64,000 nt of DNA, taken from Cyclospora cayetanensis (lineage: Eukaryota > Apicomplexa > Conoidasida > Eucoccidiorida > Eimeriidae). Each line of letters begins with the position of its first letter. The first letter of the stretch is position 1. The DNA is taken from assembly GCF_002999335.1 (NCBI RefSeq), contig NW_020312121.1, positions 1 through 64,000 on the forward strand, read 5' to 3'. The notes beneath the pieces were generated by a model. The model was not told the DNA's origin, did no database searches, and saw nothing but the letters and a program-made list of their open reading frames with translations. Position numbers and translations under genes: made by a program. Shown one piece after another: positions 1 through 15,211 of the stretch.

Positions 1-156
1 GGGAAAGCCCCGCGAGAGACACAGAAGAGCGCAGAGGAGTGTAGAATGTATAGAGATGCATGCATATATCGGCATATTGAAGAGCACAGCAAAAGATACA
101 TCTAGCCATACATCAACGCACACAGCCTGCTGGGCAGCGGCTAAAGAGTGAAGCAC

Positions 157-198
157 GGTTCCTTTCCCCATATATATATATACACGACTTCAGAGGCG

Positions 199-269
<71 letters not shown>

Positions 270-280
270 GGAAAGGAACC
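157..280. repeat. Inverted repeat with (AT)n core
   Basis: Positions 157-170 and 267-280 are perfect 14-base reverse complements (ggttcctttcccca and its complement). Between them are a short TA run, a GC-containing spacer near 186-201, and a continuous AT dinucleotide run at 202-267. The whole unit could fold into a long hairpin or cruciform. It may be a slipped microsatellite or a tiny inverted-repeat element. No coding role is supported. Confidence 0.8.
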
Positions 281-2406
281 GAATCAGATGTGGCATTGAT
301 AGAGGAATTACGTGTGTCGTACTGAGGGTAAAGATATACGCCATCCACTGTACAGCGCATCGGACGGAGGAGATGTCTGGGGAGGATATGACTCTCGGCG
401 ACAGCGTCGATGCCATGAAAAGCACTAACAGGCACACACACAGAGGCACAGGGAAGCATGTGCATGCATACGAGCTGGTTGTGAGTCAGTCGCGTGGAGT
501 GTAGGCAGGAGAAGCAGGAAGGAAAAGAAAGCTGCCTGAGTAGCGGCTGTCGGGGGAGGGGGGGCGGGGGAGGAAAGGGCAGAAGGGGTGAGAGTATATC
601 ACGCTCAAGCGATGCAAGAAAAGCGAGTGAGGACAGCGTTTCGGCAGAAGTCAAAATGCAGGCGGGATGCGCGGCAGCAGCATCGGTCTCACGTACATAG
701 CGGTAGATCCCAGCAGAGAAACAAAAGGACGAGCCATTCGCGTATCTTTATGAACAGGAGATATATGAGCATAAATTGTTGCACGCTGAATAGGAGCATC
801 GCGACTAGCAATGAAAAGGTTCCTGGGGGGATGAAGCATCCAACGAAGAGCCTACGGGATCCCGAACGGCCCGTGGAGGCCCCTAGGGGCCCCCCCCCGC
901 TTTCTGAAGGCCTCGAAGTGGTTAGCGGCATTGACAAGACACACTGGGGGTGCTCTTGCGAGGAGCAGATTCACAGAACCTCGGGGTAGAGCTCGCTGCT
1001 GCTGCTCGCCGCAGCAGCGGCAGATTGCTGCTGCTGCAGCGTGGCGTTAAGGCCGGCAGCTGCGGGGGCAGCAGCTGCATTGGGGGCTGCTGCCGAGCCT
1101 TCGCTGATAGCTAGTGCAGGTGTTGAACTGACTGCCCCTGCTGCTGCTGCTGCTATTCAGACGCTGCTGCTTGCCGAAAAATCAGAACAGCAGTGAGCTT
1201 TCCTCACTTTCGGCCATGTATGAGAGAAAGAATCAGGATCTAGGCTCTAATTCAAAGAAGTCGACTGGGGGTACGTACACTTCAATGCGCAGCAATGGAC
1301 TAGAAGCTTCTTCGCCACGGATAGGGCATGCCCTTAGGCTTCAAAATTGCGCGTTTGGGTGGTCTGGCTCAGAATTATGCGATTTTGATACGGAAAAGGC
1401 CGCTGCAGAGTTTACGACTTTGTCATTAGACATGGGCCCTTGTCGGGGAGGCTCTGGGCGATGCAACTCCCGCTGACGTTCAGCCCAGGATTTACGCTGC
1501 CTTGATTGAATCCATTTTTCAGTGTTTTTTTTCATTTAAGACTTCACGGCGCCAGCAGCAGCAGCTCCAAGCCAGTGGGCACCGCTGCAGTGGTAAGCGG
1601 CGGCTGCAGCAGCAGGAGCCGCAGCGGCCGCTGCTCGGGTGTCTGTACAGCAGCAGGAGCCGATGCTCCTGAGGGGCTCTCTTAAGCACTCTATTCTTTG
1701 CTTGCAGCTTTATTCCTTCTGCTGTTGCAGTGTCTTCAGGCTAGCGGTGATAGGGCATTTCGCTTTGCTGCTGCCGCCCCAGCAGCAGTAACAACAGCAC
1801 GATCTCAGACTCCACCGATACTAAGACAGCAGATTTTCTCGCGGCTCCCACGCCTTCACGGGTGCTCCATCTCATGGGTTTAGCTGCGGCATCAGGAATT
1901 TCAGCGGACGACCACGGGTTTGTCGGCAGTTTGCGCCTAGCAGCTCCGAAAGCTCTGCTGGCGTTCTGCATGCAGCACTCCGTTGGGGGCTTACGGGCAC
2001 TAGGCGGTCCCCTAGCGCCACTGGCAGCAGCAGAGTCCTTGTATTCTTCGCGCCGCTGCTGCCGGGGGTAACAGGAGCCTTGCAGTGCATCCTTCAAGCC
2101 AGAAGCGGCAGCAGCGTGAGCAGGAGCACCTGGGGAGGGACCCTCGCATAGGCAACACAGAAAACAGACGCTGCGCTGCAAAGCGACCATCCCTAGCAAT
2201 TACACAAGAGGCGTCCGTCTCGGGAGCCGCAGCGGCAGCGGCAGCCGCGGCTGCCGCTGCTGCTGCCGCAGAAAACAAAGTCCAGTTTGCTTGCAAGTCG
2301 CTAGCAGCAGCCGCAGCACCAGCAGCAGCCTAAGCTCGTTCTTATGTAGACAGCAGCCGCGTGCTTGTGCCAGCTCTGGGCCTGCAGCAGCAGCAGTAGA
2401 GCAAAG
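281..2406. other. Triplet-rich region upstream of PPKL, no gene resolved
   Basis: About 2.1 kb of GCA/GCT/CAG-rich DNA, with triplet runs near 976-1180, 1555-1660 and 2223-2270. Open frames exist on both strands (for example 1171-1476 and 1862-2071 on plus, 1741-2199 on minus). I recognise no domain and find no phase-consistent splice chain joining them. It probably holds the PPKL promoter and 5' leader, but a small unrecognised gene cannot be excluded. Confidence 0.4.
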
Positions 2407-5400
2407 ATGAGCACCTTAACAGTTGGCAGTGGAGGCTTTCCAGCAGCAGCAGCAGCAGCACCAGCTGCTGCTGCTGCAAAATCATCCTCAGGCAGCAGTG
2501 GCAGCGGGGTGGGGTCTGCATCCTCGTCCTCAGCAGCAGCAACAGCAGCAACAACAGCAGCAGCAACAGCAGCAGCAACAGCAGCCTCTGGGATACCTGG
2601 ATTTCCCCGAGCTGCACACCAAGCGGGAGAGGTTCCTTCTCCGCGGTTTGGGCATACTTCAACTTACATCGGCATGAATCGAGTCATTGTATTTGGTGGA
2701 GCTATCGGGTGTAAGTGGAGCTCCTCTGTGGATGCAGCCATTGCTATCCCCCCCTCTGATGCTTCTACCGAGATTCATCTCGCTTCCCTGAAAAGACAGC
2801 TAGCTAGCTTTCTTTTTTTCCTCTCTCTCTCTCTGTGTGTGTGTGTGTGTCTCTCTCTCTATCTCTGTCTGTCTGTCTGTCTCTCCGTGAATTCAGCGTC
2901 TTAGCACTTTAGTGCTCTCGGTACAGTGTCTGTCTAAAAAACAATGTCTTTGTGATTGCACGCCATCGTTACGGCTCCTCCGTATGTATGCCTTGTGTGT
3001 CTTGCTGCTTCTGCCTCTGCTTCGTCGTTTTTTCTCTCTCTGTCTCTCTCGACGTCTCTGTGCACCTGATGAGGCTCTAGGCTCTCTTGTGCAATGCCTG
3101 TTTGCACCTTGCCTCTGCTGCCGATATCAGCGCGGATTTATCTGCTTGCGTAAGGCCTTTTTCTGAACTCGATTGTCGCATCTGCGTCTTGCTGCGGATC
3201 CTACTTCAGCTGCGGGAGGCTACAGCATCACAAACGAGACGTATCTTTTTGACGGTGCCTCGGCCTCCTGGCGACGCGTTCTTGCAGAAAATCCTCCTAA
3301 TCCGCGGGCTGCACATGCCGCTTGTTGCGTGGATGCCCTCCAACTTGTCATTTTTGGAGGAGCGACGGGAGGGGGTAGCCTTAGTCCAGAAGAGGTAACA
3401 CCTTGAATACAGGCTCCTTGCGGGCAGAGCTTCGAGGGTCGAAAACGTGTCTTTCTGCATGTCCATCAAGATCCTAAGTGTATCCCTCTCAACTGGCATG
3501 TATGTGTATGTGTTCATGTGTCTGTGCGTGTCTGTGAATGTGTGTATGTATGTATATTTATGTGCGCATATGTGTGTTTATGTATTTGTATGTATATGTA
3601 TGTGTGTATAGCTATGTTTGTGTGTATTTATGTGTGTTCATGTATATACATGGGTGTACAGCTATGGTTGTGTGTGTTTAAGTGTGTGCATGTGTGCTTA
3701 TGTATTTGTATGTATGTGTATGTGTGTGTAGCTATGTTTGTGTGTGTATGTATATTTATGCATATGGATGTGTGTGTAGCTATGTTTGTGTGTGTATGTA
3801 TATTTATGTATATGGATGTGTGTATAGCTGTGTTTGTGTGTGTCTAAGTGTGCATGTGTATATGTATGTGTGCTTATGTATGTTCATGTGTGTATGCGTG
3901 TGTGTTGAAGTGCGAGTATTCGCATGTACATTCATGTGTGTCTTCGGGGTGGGGGCATCTTGTGTGCAGCTATATTTGTTGGATGTTCGGAAGGAGCCGC
4001 AGCTGCAGTGGCTTGCTGTACCGATCCAGGGGAGGACCCCTGGCCGCCGTTACGGCCATGTGATGGCGTATTGCAAGCCGAACATCATTGTTCATGGAGG
4101 CAATGACGGGTAATAACTTCGGAAATGGAGTGTAGCTGCAGCAGCCGCGAGGGGTTCTCCCGAGGGCAGCAGCCCGCTGCCTCTGCAGCTCACGGGAGAA
4201 GCCAGTTGTTGTCGCGAGACATTATGGCATTCTTTCTTTCGATGTGTCTACGTCTGTGTGGCATGTAGAGAGCATCCGCTGAGCGACGTGTGGCACATGG
4301 ACGTTGAGGCATCGCCTTTCCACTGGACAGAAGTGCAACTCGGATCCGAAATGAAGAGGCCTCTGCCAAGGGTGTATCATGCAGCCGAGGTCAGTTGCAG
4401 GGGTTGCGCACACCGTGTTTCGCAGAAATTCTTTTGGAGGCGGCTGCCGCAAAGTGCATGCATGTCCTCTTTAGGAGCCGTGCAGTAGTAGCAGCAGCAG
4501 CACCTCTAGGGGCCTCGGGATGAAGCTTGCGAGCGCTGTGCAGCAGCCTTTTTTGCATCCCATGAGTGCTCTGTTTTCTTGGCTTTTCCCTCTTGCAGCT
4601 AGTGTACTATCGCTTGCTCTCCTCCCTGTTTCGGCTTGCCTCTCCCAAAAAAGGCGCGCTGGCCTTTTTTCTGGCCGCTACACCTCCACTTACGCCTGCC
4701 TGCATGCGCAACTCATCTTCATCTTTTTCTCTTTCTGTGCAGGTTTGCCGGGAGGGGCCAGCGAGCGGCATGCTGGTGATTTTTGGGGGGAGAGACAGCA
4801 ACAGTCGAAGTCTTGCGGATGCGTGGGGTCTTCGGCAGCACAGGGACGGGAGATGGGATTGGGTAGAGGCCCCTTGCAAGAAACAGACGCTTCCTGAAGC
4901 GCGTTTTCAGCACTGTGAGTCCGAAAGGAGAGTCTCTTGCTAGGCTTCGGGCTGTTTATGGGGGCTTGGAAACAGCAGCTGCGACGTTTCGATGTCACAA
5001 CACGTCTGTCTGCCAGTTGAGAGGCGGGAAAAAGAGGGGGGCGGAGGCGCAGGGTCGATCGAATGCATCTTTAATCAGCGGCCATTTGTGGCAGAGCTCT
5101 TGGGGTTTTGCAGCAATTGTCTTTTTGGATTCAAAGATGGTCGTCATTGGGGGGCGAACTGATGGCGACTGCTCCAAGTAAGCAGATGCAGCAAGCAGTG
5201 GAAGCAGCAGCAGAAACAGTAGCAGAAACAGCAGCAGAAATAGCAGCAGAAACAGCAGCAGAAACAGTGTTTGTGTACCATGACCAGGAATATGTTTGGG
5301 CGGCATGAACTGGCTATTGGATTGTTTTTGGGGTGTTTTCTATCCGCTGCAGGCCTCTTTCCACGGCTGTATATGACACCGAGACAGTCGAGTGGAGGCT

Positions 5401-8400
5401 GCTGCCAACTATGGGCCGTGTATGTCTGATGCTGCAGTCGCGATTCTGGGAAAGCCCTTTGAGTGCAGCAACGTGTCATTCTTTGAAACACGCAAGCGTC
5501 TTCTGCATGCGTGTCTGCTATTGCGCTGCGGCTGCAGTTCCGCCACAGCAGCTGGGCGCTAAGAAATACGGTATTTACATTTGGTGGCTTTGGTCATGCG
5601 ACACAGCAGCATCCAACAGCGGAGCTGCTGTTCATGGACTGTTCTCGTAAGCCGGAGCTGGCGATGGGTTGTTGCTTTCTGAGTTGTTGTTGGTGGGAGA
5701 CAAGGGAGGGAATAGCGCGCTTCCTTTATTAAGGGGGTCTGCGTTTTTGCATGCATGCATGCATTTGGGGGAGGAAGGGGAATGGCGTCGAACTAAGAAG
5801 AAGCAGCCCTTGGTATCGCCATCGACACTTGAAGTATTTATTGCAGGCTTTTTTGTGTGGGGACTCTTTACCCGCGGCTGTGCGGTGCGTTGTGAATGGC
5901 GTTTCCGCAAACGCGGCTTCAGAAATTCCCAACTTTTACAGCGAAGTAGAGAGGGATGAACAGAGGAGCAGGGCGACTCGCCAGCGGCAGCAGGCCTTGG
6001 CCATCACAGCAGCAGTCTCAGCGCAACAGCCACAGCAGCAGCAGCAGCAGCAGCAGCCGATGCAACAGCGTGCACTCGCAGGACGCCTCACCAGCGGGCA
6101 GCCTGCAGCGGCAAGCTCCATTCCTGCTGTTGCAGGGGCTGTCGCTACACAGCAGCAGCCACAGATACCTTATCAGATGCAGAGCTCCCTTACCTTTGCT
6201 CGCCAATCTACGGGCCTTAGTCGGCAAGGAAGTCGTGCTGCTGATGTGGGTTGTTGTTGCTGCTGCAAGTGCGGCTCCGATTGCCGTTTCTGCTGCATTG
6301 ACCTCTGCACTTGCAGGGCTGCATGCACTAGGGTGTGCGACAAGACTTTTTCTGCAGATTCGACTCGCTTCGCACGCCTCAGTGGTGCAGGAACAAAGGG
6401 GGGACTTTTCAGCCCTCGTCAGACGGGTATGCGATGCTGCCGCCATTGAGGCTGCTGCTGGGGGTGGTAGTGGTGGTAGTGATGCTGCTGCTCCCCGTGC
6501 TGCTGCCGTTTGATAAACAGCGTTTGTGTGTTGCGTGTATATGTCTGCATGCATGCGCAGATATCGATAGATAAACTGGAGGAGGAAGGACGGAAGATCA
6601 ACAAAGCAGGGTGTAGCAGCTCCGCATCGATGACGCTGACGCCTGCTGCAGCAAGAGCAGTAGAACTGGCGGACAGGATCGTCCGGATACTGCTGCGGCC
6701 GTTGCTCACACAGGATGAACTTATGAATTTGTTTGCAACGGATGCGCCTTTCTGCATTCCCTGGGCTGATGTCAACGAGCTGTGTCGTGTGGTGCGCCGA
6801 GTTTGCGGGTGGACGCTGCTGTTGCGGTAGTGGCGAGTGATGGTGCTATTGCTACTGGATACACCACACTTTTTCTGGGTGCAGATTTTGGGGTGGTTAA
6901 TCTTTTTGGCGTGCTGGCTTGGATTTTTGTGGGATTTGTGGTCCTTTGTGCGTACAGGTGACAGACATTTTTAAGGAAGAGGAGATGGTGCTGAATCTGC
7001 GCGCTCCCATCAAGGGTAAGTTGGGGTGTATGGACACGCAGTGCAAGCGCCCAGCCGTTACGGATCCTATGGCTGTCCGTGAAGGAGGCCCCAAATTGTT
7101 GATTCCGGGTTTTATGTGCACTTATTTTTCGGTTTTTCCTGTGGCCAAAGAGGCAGATTTGCATGAAGGGAGTTCTGAAAGTTCCTGGCGTGGCGTCGCC
7201 TCTAGGCAGCATGCATGTGCATGTGTGTGTGCTCGGCGCCTCTGTGTGTGTGTGTGGTGTGAATGCATTCCCGTGCGTGTTGCAGTGTACGGGGATATCC
7301 ATGGGCAGTATCACGATCTTATGCGTCTCTTCCAACTTTACAAAATGCCTGTAGAAGAGGAAGAGACGGAGGAATATTTATCAGGGAGCAGGGGCCCTCG
7401 GGCTGCCGCCCCTTGCGGAGATCTCGACTCCACCGATTACCTCTTCTTAGGAGACTACGTGGACAGGGGCAGCCATTCCCTTGAAACCATTTGCCTTCTC
7501 TTCGCGCTGAAGGTGTGGCACAGGTTCAGTGGATGTCTCCTGCCGAAAGGCGCTACAGCTTGGCAGAGCACATGGCAGATGTTTCCAACTCAGTATCACC
7601 ATAAAGTCCCCCATGAGCGCGCGCCTCTAGCCAGGCTGTGTGTTCGGTCGGCTGGCTAGCTGGCGTGCTCACACGCGCTGACACGGCGCAGTAAGGTCAC
7701 CGTGTACTTACATCCCTTGTATGCTCCTCTCTTCTGGGGGCGCACCACCGCTGCTCCCTCTCTATAGCATCCATCCACCCATCCTCAGGTCCTCCTCGTG
7801 GTTGCAATGTCTGACTCCTCACCAGGTGAAATATCCTCGTCAAGTCCATCTGATTCGTGGGAACCACGAAGATCCCGCCATCAACTCTTTGTACGGATTC
7901 CAAGACGAGTGCAGGCGGCGTCTTCATGAGGATCCAAACGATCCTGCTTCCTGTTGGAGGGCCTTTAATGCTGCCTTTGAGGTCCTTCCGGTGGCTGCGC
8001 TTGTGGAGGGCTGCGTCCTCTGCCTGCATGGGGGCATTGGGGGGTCGATACACTCGGTGGCTCAGTTGGAGGCTTTGGAAAGGCCCCTCAAAGTCGCGCA
8101 AGTCCCTCAAACGCCGCAGGTGGGCGGAGGAAACTGGAAGAGCATTGCCGCGAGCTGTGTGGCTTGTTGCTGCGAATGCACCTCTCAGCTCCCCCGCTGG
8201 CTGGCTAGCTGGCTAACCAGTAACCGCGGTTGCTGAGCTAGAGGAAAAGGAGCTATTAGTGAGATATATATGTATATATATATATTTATAGTTGAGGTTT
8301 CCCGGATTTCGTGTGTCTCGATTCTTCCGCAGGAGCAACAAGTCACCGACCTCCTATGGTCTGACCCAACGGACAGTGATGCAGTTTTAGGCGTCGCGCA

Positions 8401-9481
8401 AAATGAGATTCGAGATCCAGATGGCTCAGGCAGGATCTGCAAGTTTGGGCCTGATAGAGTGCACCAGTTTTTAGCAGACAACAGGCTTTCGCTTATTATC
8501 AGGTAGGCCTCAAGCATGGACTCCGCATTGCGCAAGCATCTGCCAAGCTGTACATCAGGCAGAATCAGGGATTGAAGCCCATGGCATACGCGCATGGCGC
8601 ACTTGCAGGGAGACATACTCGGGCTAAGGGTTGATTACAACAACTTCGAAGGAGCAGCATTCAAGACAGGGATCTACGATTTTGTGCTTTTGCACTTAGG
8701 GCCCATGAGTGCGTTATGGATGGCTTTGAGCGCTTCGCCGGCGGGAAGCTCATCACGCTTTTTTCGGGTATGTCGGGAACGTGCACGCCTTACGCGTTCA
8801 CCCGTGCAGTGTGCCACTGCGTTGGCCCTTTGCATACTGCAGAAAGCGTAGAGATAGGGGTGAGGGCTAATTAACGTCTGTCCGGGGTGTATTGTGTGCA
8901 GCAACGAACTACTGCAATCACCACCAAAACGCGGGTGCCCTTTTGTATATTCGGAGGGACCTAACGATTATCCCCAAGCTCATTTACCCTGCTAACGCAA
9001 TGTCGCAGTACATAACTTGGTAAGCGCAGCTGCAGATGCCTCGCGTATGTATGCTTGCTGTCTGAGAATGCATGATTTAAAGGCCTCTTTACGTGGTGTA
9101 TCTATCATACGCTCCAGACTGCACGAATAGGCAGAAAAGCAACGCCGCTGCACTTTCCAGTGTGCATGCAAGCGTTTTGCCCTTGCTTTGGCGGGCAGGT
9201 GTGTGAGTGTGTGTTTGTCATATGTTTACATGGCCACCCGGTTCGTGACGTGTGCTACAACCCACCCCGACCCCTGGTGTTTCTCCTTTCAAATACTGTT
9301 TCCTGAGTTTGCATCTATGCGCATGCATGGAGAATCTGACAATACGTCGAAGCGTCATTTCGGTATGCTTATTTCTGTGTATTTTTGCTGCACTAGGGAC
9401 GAAAGAATGACGGAACTGCGGCCTCCGACGCCGCCCCGTGCTCCACCCCGCATGCGGGAGCAGCATGATTTCGAGGGATAA
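2407..9481 (+). CDS. PPKL: PPKL: kelch-domain serine/threonine protein phosphatase, 18 exons
   Basis: A metal-dependent PPP-family Ser/Thr phosphatase with an N-terminal kelch propeller, an architecture shared by plants, ciliates and apicomplexans. Phase-consistent exons: 2407-2710, 3210-3394, 3970-4109, 4269-4389, 4743-4914, 5114-5177, 5353-5419, 5538-5646, 5923-6245, 6358-6426, 6561-6800, 6958-7015, 7286-7512, 7826-8119, 8333-8502, 8700-8767, 8902-9019, 9397-9481 (about 937 aa). Six kelch repeats with FGG/IGG/HGG cores ([17 protein letters not shown]) fill roughly residues 75-385. A Gln/Ala-rich linker follows. The catalytic domain has GDIHGQ (about 620), GDYVDRG (about 673), RGNHE (about 705), LHGG, and [11 protein letters not shown] before LFSATNYC. 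The tail RPPTPPR matches the PPKL family. The ATG precedes a CAG-coded Ala tract. Family identity is firm. The linker exons (5923-6426) are least certain. In Plasmodium and Toxoplasma the orthologue acts in apical and cytoskeletal development. Confidence 0.9.
2819..2885. repeat. TC/TG microsatellite in PPKL intron 1
   Basis: A pyrimidine-rich run of TC, then TG, then TC and TCTG units lies inside the first PPKL intron, about 110 bases after the donor at 2711. It is simple-sequence DNA with no coding role. Confidence 0.85.
3489..3950. repeat. TGTATG-type low-complexity tract in PPKL intron 2
   Basis: About 450 bases of irregular TGTG, TATG and TGTA units with recurring segments such as gctatgtttgtgtgtgtatg. 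The tract fills the intron ending at the acceptor at 3968-3969. The open frames it generates, rich in Cys, Val and Tyr, are artefacts of the repeat. Confidence 0.85.
5196..5270. repeat. AGCAGAAAC-type repeat in PPKL intron
   Basis: Imperfect 9- and 12-base units of the form agcagcagaaac follow the donor at 5178 directly and run to about 5270. The repeat lies in the intron before the exon at 5353. It is a variant of the CAG repeats seen in the exons. Confidence 0.75.
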
Positions 9482-10570
9482 GGTGTACGTACACCTCAGC
9501 TAGATGCTTCTCGCACTTTATGCACCGCTGCAGTACCTTTCGCTGAATTTGCGGTGCAAGAGAGACAGTAGCGGGCTGTGTTTGCGCGTGTAGTACGTGC
9601 ACCTTTAACCTAATCGTGTAGTGCAAACCCTTGTCGCCTTCTTCGCTCCTCGCTATTCATGTGCTGGAATCCACAGTTGCACGTACTTCTCTGCACGGAT
9701 ATGTAGACATATTTTGTCTAAGTACGTGCCGAAGTAGATGCAAGTGCATGAATCCGTGACAATGGCACATGTCCGTGGATCTATGAACCCGCATAGCAGC
9801 ATCATATGCATTCACAAGTATGCTTATGAAGACTCACTGAACTCCTGGGGTCTCCCTTTAACGCGCATCTAGTGAGCGCAGCTATAACATCGCCAAGAAT
9901 TTAGGGGATGCGGCCTTGGGCTTCAGAAAACAAGAGTCCACAGCACGGCTGGCCAAGCGTCCTGAACTTTGTCTGCCTCTGTGCGTTTATTGCTAACACA
10001 CCTGGCCTCGTACACATGCATGTTTTGTGTGCCGTTTTTTGCCCCCTACAACACCCCCGCCCTTTTAGAACCTTTGTACGAAGGGGTTTGTAGGCAATAG
10101 GGCTTGGAGGAATGTGCTTTGTACGTAAGCCACGTATGTGAACGCACAACCATGTGTGCCTAGGCATCTATCGATATATTCAGATGCGAAGTATACTCCC
10201 ACCAGAAAAAAAGTTAATACGGGTAGAAATAATCACGTTCCTAAAATGTAGGTCTCCACCCAAACGAGCCCCTCCGCACATCCGCATGTATGCAAGTATA
10301 TATACATATATATAGTGTGCCTCCTGTGTACGTACACATACGTAATGGATATAGGTGCGTCGTAGTATGGCTTTTGCATTGCATACACAGCCACAGCCCT
10401 TGGAGCACGACTGGCGTGGACAGTGACGGAGTGGCAGCCGGGGGGACAGAGGAGGGAAGACAGCCTGTGCTTCTCTGCCGAGCCTTCCTAGAAATACCGA
10501 CAAAAAGGAAGCTCGACCACCCCCGAAGCTATTTCCTACCTACCACTTCCTGAGAAATAGCGGCACCAAC
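9482..10570. other. Convergent intergenic region between PPKL and MetAP2
   Basis: About 1.1 kb between the stop codons of two convergent genes. There are no long open frames, no splice-consistent exons and no strong repeats apart from a short TA run near 10300. It presumably carries both 3' ends. Confidence 0.6.
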
Positions 10571-13484
<2,914 letters not shown>

Positions 13485-13648
13485 CTGCAGACACAGCACA
13501 CACACACCCTTCACAATTCCCCAGTCTAAAGCCTGCTAGGCAGCCCGACTCCGCGCGAAAAAAGGGGAAAACCGTGGGAGTTGTGCAGATAACGGGGGGG
13601 CAGTGTTGTACTCCGCATACACCATGGGAAGGGCAGTCGAACACAGAC

Positions 13649-13708
13649 CTCTTGGGGTTCCTCCTTCACGTCGAGGCGCTTGACCTCCTGCACCAAACTC
13701 CCCGGCAT
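13649..13708 (-). CDS. Candidate 5' exon of MetAP2
   Basis: An ATG at 13708 opens a 20-codon frame rich in Glu and Lys that ends at a donor (CAAGAG then GTCTGT) at 13649. The phase is zero, matching the acceptor-like tctgcag just before the ATG at 13484. Joined, it would add 20 charged residues to the acidic MetAP2 N-terminus. It could instead be a fragment of the unrecognised minus-strand gene upstream. Transcript data would decide. Confidence 0.4.
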
Positions 13709-13880
13709 CCTGCCACGCTTCAGGAGAAGGTGTGGGAGTCGGGGATGCACTGTGGGAAAGCGGCGATTCTTAGAGAGCGACCACGCGGAACTGCAACAGC
13801 AGCAACACCAACACCAGCGACAGCAGCAGGAGGGCGCAGTGTCAGCTCCCACTGAAAAGCTGTCTGTGCGTGCAAATCAG

Positions 13881-15079
13881 TTAGTTATTATTGATTTCCT
13901 GGAAATAACCGAAAGATCCAAACGGATGTGCGACTCCTGCAGCCACTTCCTGCTCTCTCTCTCCCTGTCCAAAGTTGATCGATGCTTGAAAGCCCCACAG
14001 CAGCCGCCGCATTTGCACCAGCCCAAAGGAGAAGGCTTCTAGGTGCTGCTTAGGAGAGATTACGCTGTATTTCGCTGCCTTTTCTGATCCTTGGCCTGCG
14101 TGTTGGAATATCCTGTCTTCGCGTTTCCAGCAGCTAGTCTGCAGTAACGGCGGCGCCAACGGCCATCACCGTAGGCGGAGCCACCAACCAGTGGCAAAAG
14201 GAGCACCAACAGCAGCATTGAGGCTGCATGCACAACACTCAATCGCGGTTTAGAGGCTGCAGATGTGCACACCTTCGCCGCTGCCCGCGGCTGGTGGCTC
14301 TCCCCTGTAAAGGACGCTTCCATATTCCCTGAGAGTGCAAGGGAGGCTTTACCTGCTCATCAGACACAGTGGCAGCCTCAGCACGGGCCAGAGGAAACGT
14401 GTCCAAACGAGCCTGACCAACAGTAACAAAGCCGTAGGCGCCGGCAAGCAACACCCCTAGTTGCAACTGTAGAAGCGGAAGCGCAACAAGCGAGCGCTCG
14501 TCGTCGCATGCAGCAGTCCTGCTGCTGCTCCTAAAGATTCTAAGGAAAGCTCAACTGCCTGGTAGTCGGCGTCTCGGGGAGCAGCTGCCGAGGCAGCGCT
14601 GCGAGCAGCCTCCGGAGGCAGCCTTCGGTGTACAGTCAGCATCAATTGATCAAGCTCCTCCTCAGGCGTGGAGTATGAACGGAGGCCAGTGAGAGGGGCT
14701 GATATGGTAGAAGTATCACGTTCTCTGCCACCCACCCACACACACAGAAACACCCAAGTCCGCTGCACAGGAAGAACGGCAAAAGCAAGGGGAACTCCCC
14801 TTTTCATGCTACATGGATTGCGGTCCATCACACAGGCTGCAGCATCCGCAGCAGGGGAATGAGCTCAGTGTATCCCTTGGCTCCTGCTTCTGCCCGCGGC
14901 TGCAGTAACAGCAGCAGCAGCAAGGCAGGGGCACCATCAGCCGCTGGAAATGATGAGGAGCCGCTAGTTGTTGTTCGGTAAGCAGGCCTTGTACAGACAC
15001 TTTGGGAGGGGATGTGGCTCCTGACGTAGTTTGGAGGGGAGGTCAGGGTGTTGCACGCTGTCGTTTTTTCGTCTTTCAT
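13881..15079 (-). CDS. Candidate multi-exon hypothetical protein, unrecognised
   Basis: Several minus-strand segments look coding but match no family I know. One runs from an ATG at 15079 to about 14834 and ends in a Leu-rich stretch. One at about 14698-14460 contains TPEEELDQLM. One at about 14460-14350 reads as a hydrophobic helix (GVLLAGAYGFVTVG). One near 14260-14100 has another helix (LLLVLLLPLVGG). A terminal segment stops at 13881. I could not make all splice phases agree, so exon borders are not given. If real, it is a small membrane protein transcribed divergently from the transporter at 15212. Confidence 0.35.
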
Positions 15080-15211
15080 GCCCTTCCCGCTTCCCCTAAA
15101 ACGAGCAAAGCGGAGTTTAAATGTTCTCTCTCCGTGCAAAACGTGGCGGCGTGGAAGCCAGCGCTTTAAATTCAAGATTTTTTCCATCCACCACAACTTG
15201 CTGTGAAACGG
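15080..15211. promoter_or_regulatory. Short putative bidirectional promoter interval
   Basis: Only 132 bases separate the candidate minus-strand start at 15079 from the transporter ATG at 15212. If both starts are right, the two genes share one promoter region. I see no recognisable TATA box or named apicomplexan element, so this rests on layout alone. Confidence 0.25.

Noticed and set aside
1171..1476. Plus-strand open frame of 101 codons upstream of PPKL, with a stretch faintly like the start of an ABC transporter nucleotide-binding domain
   Set aside because: There is no Walker A motif and no downstream NBD exons in phase. The similarity is too short to support a gene.
3518..4113. Long Cys/Val-rich frames between PPKL exons
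   Set aside because: They arise from the TGTATG repeat. Only 3970-4109 has kelch sequence and proper splice sites.
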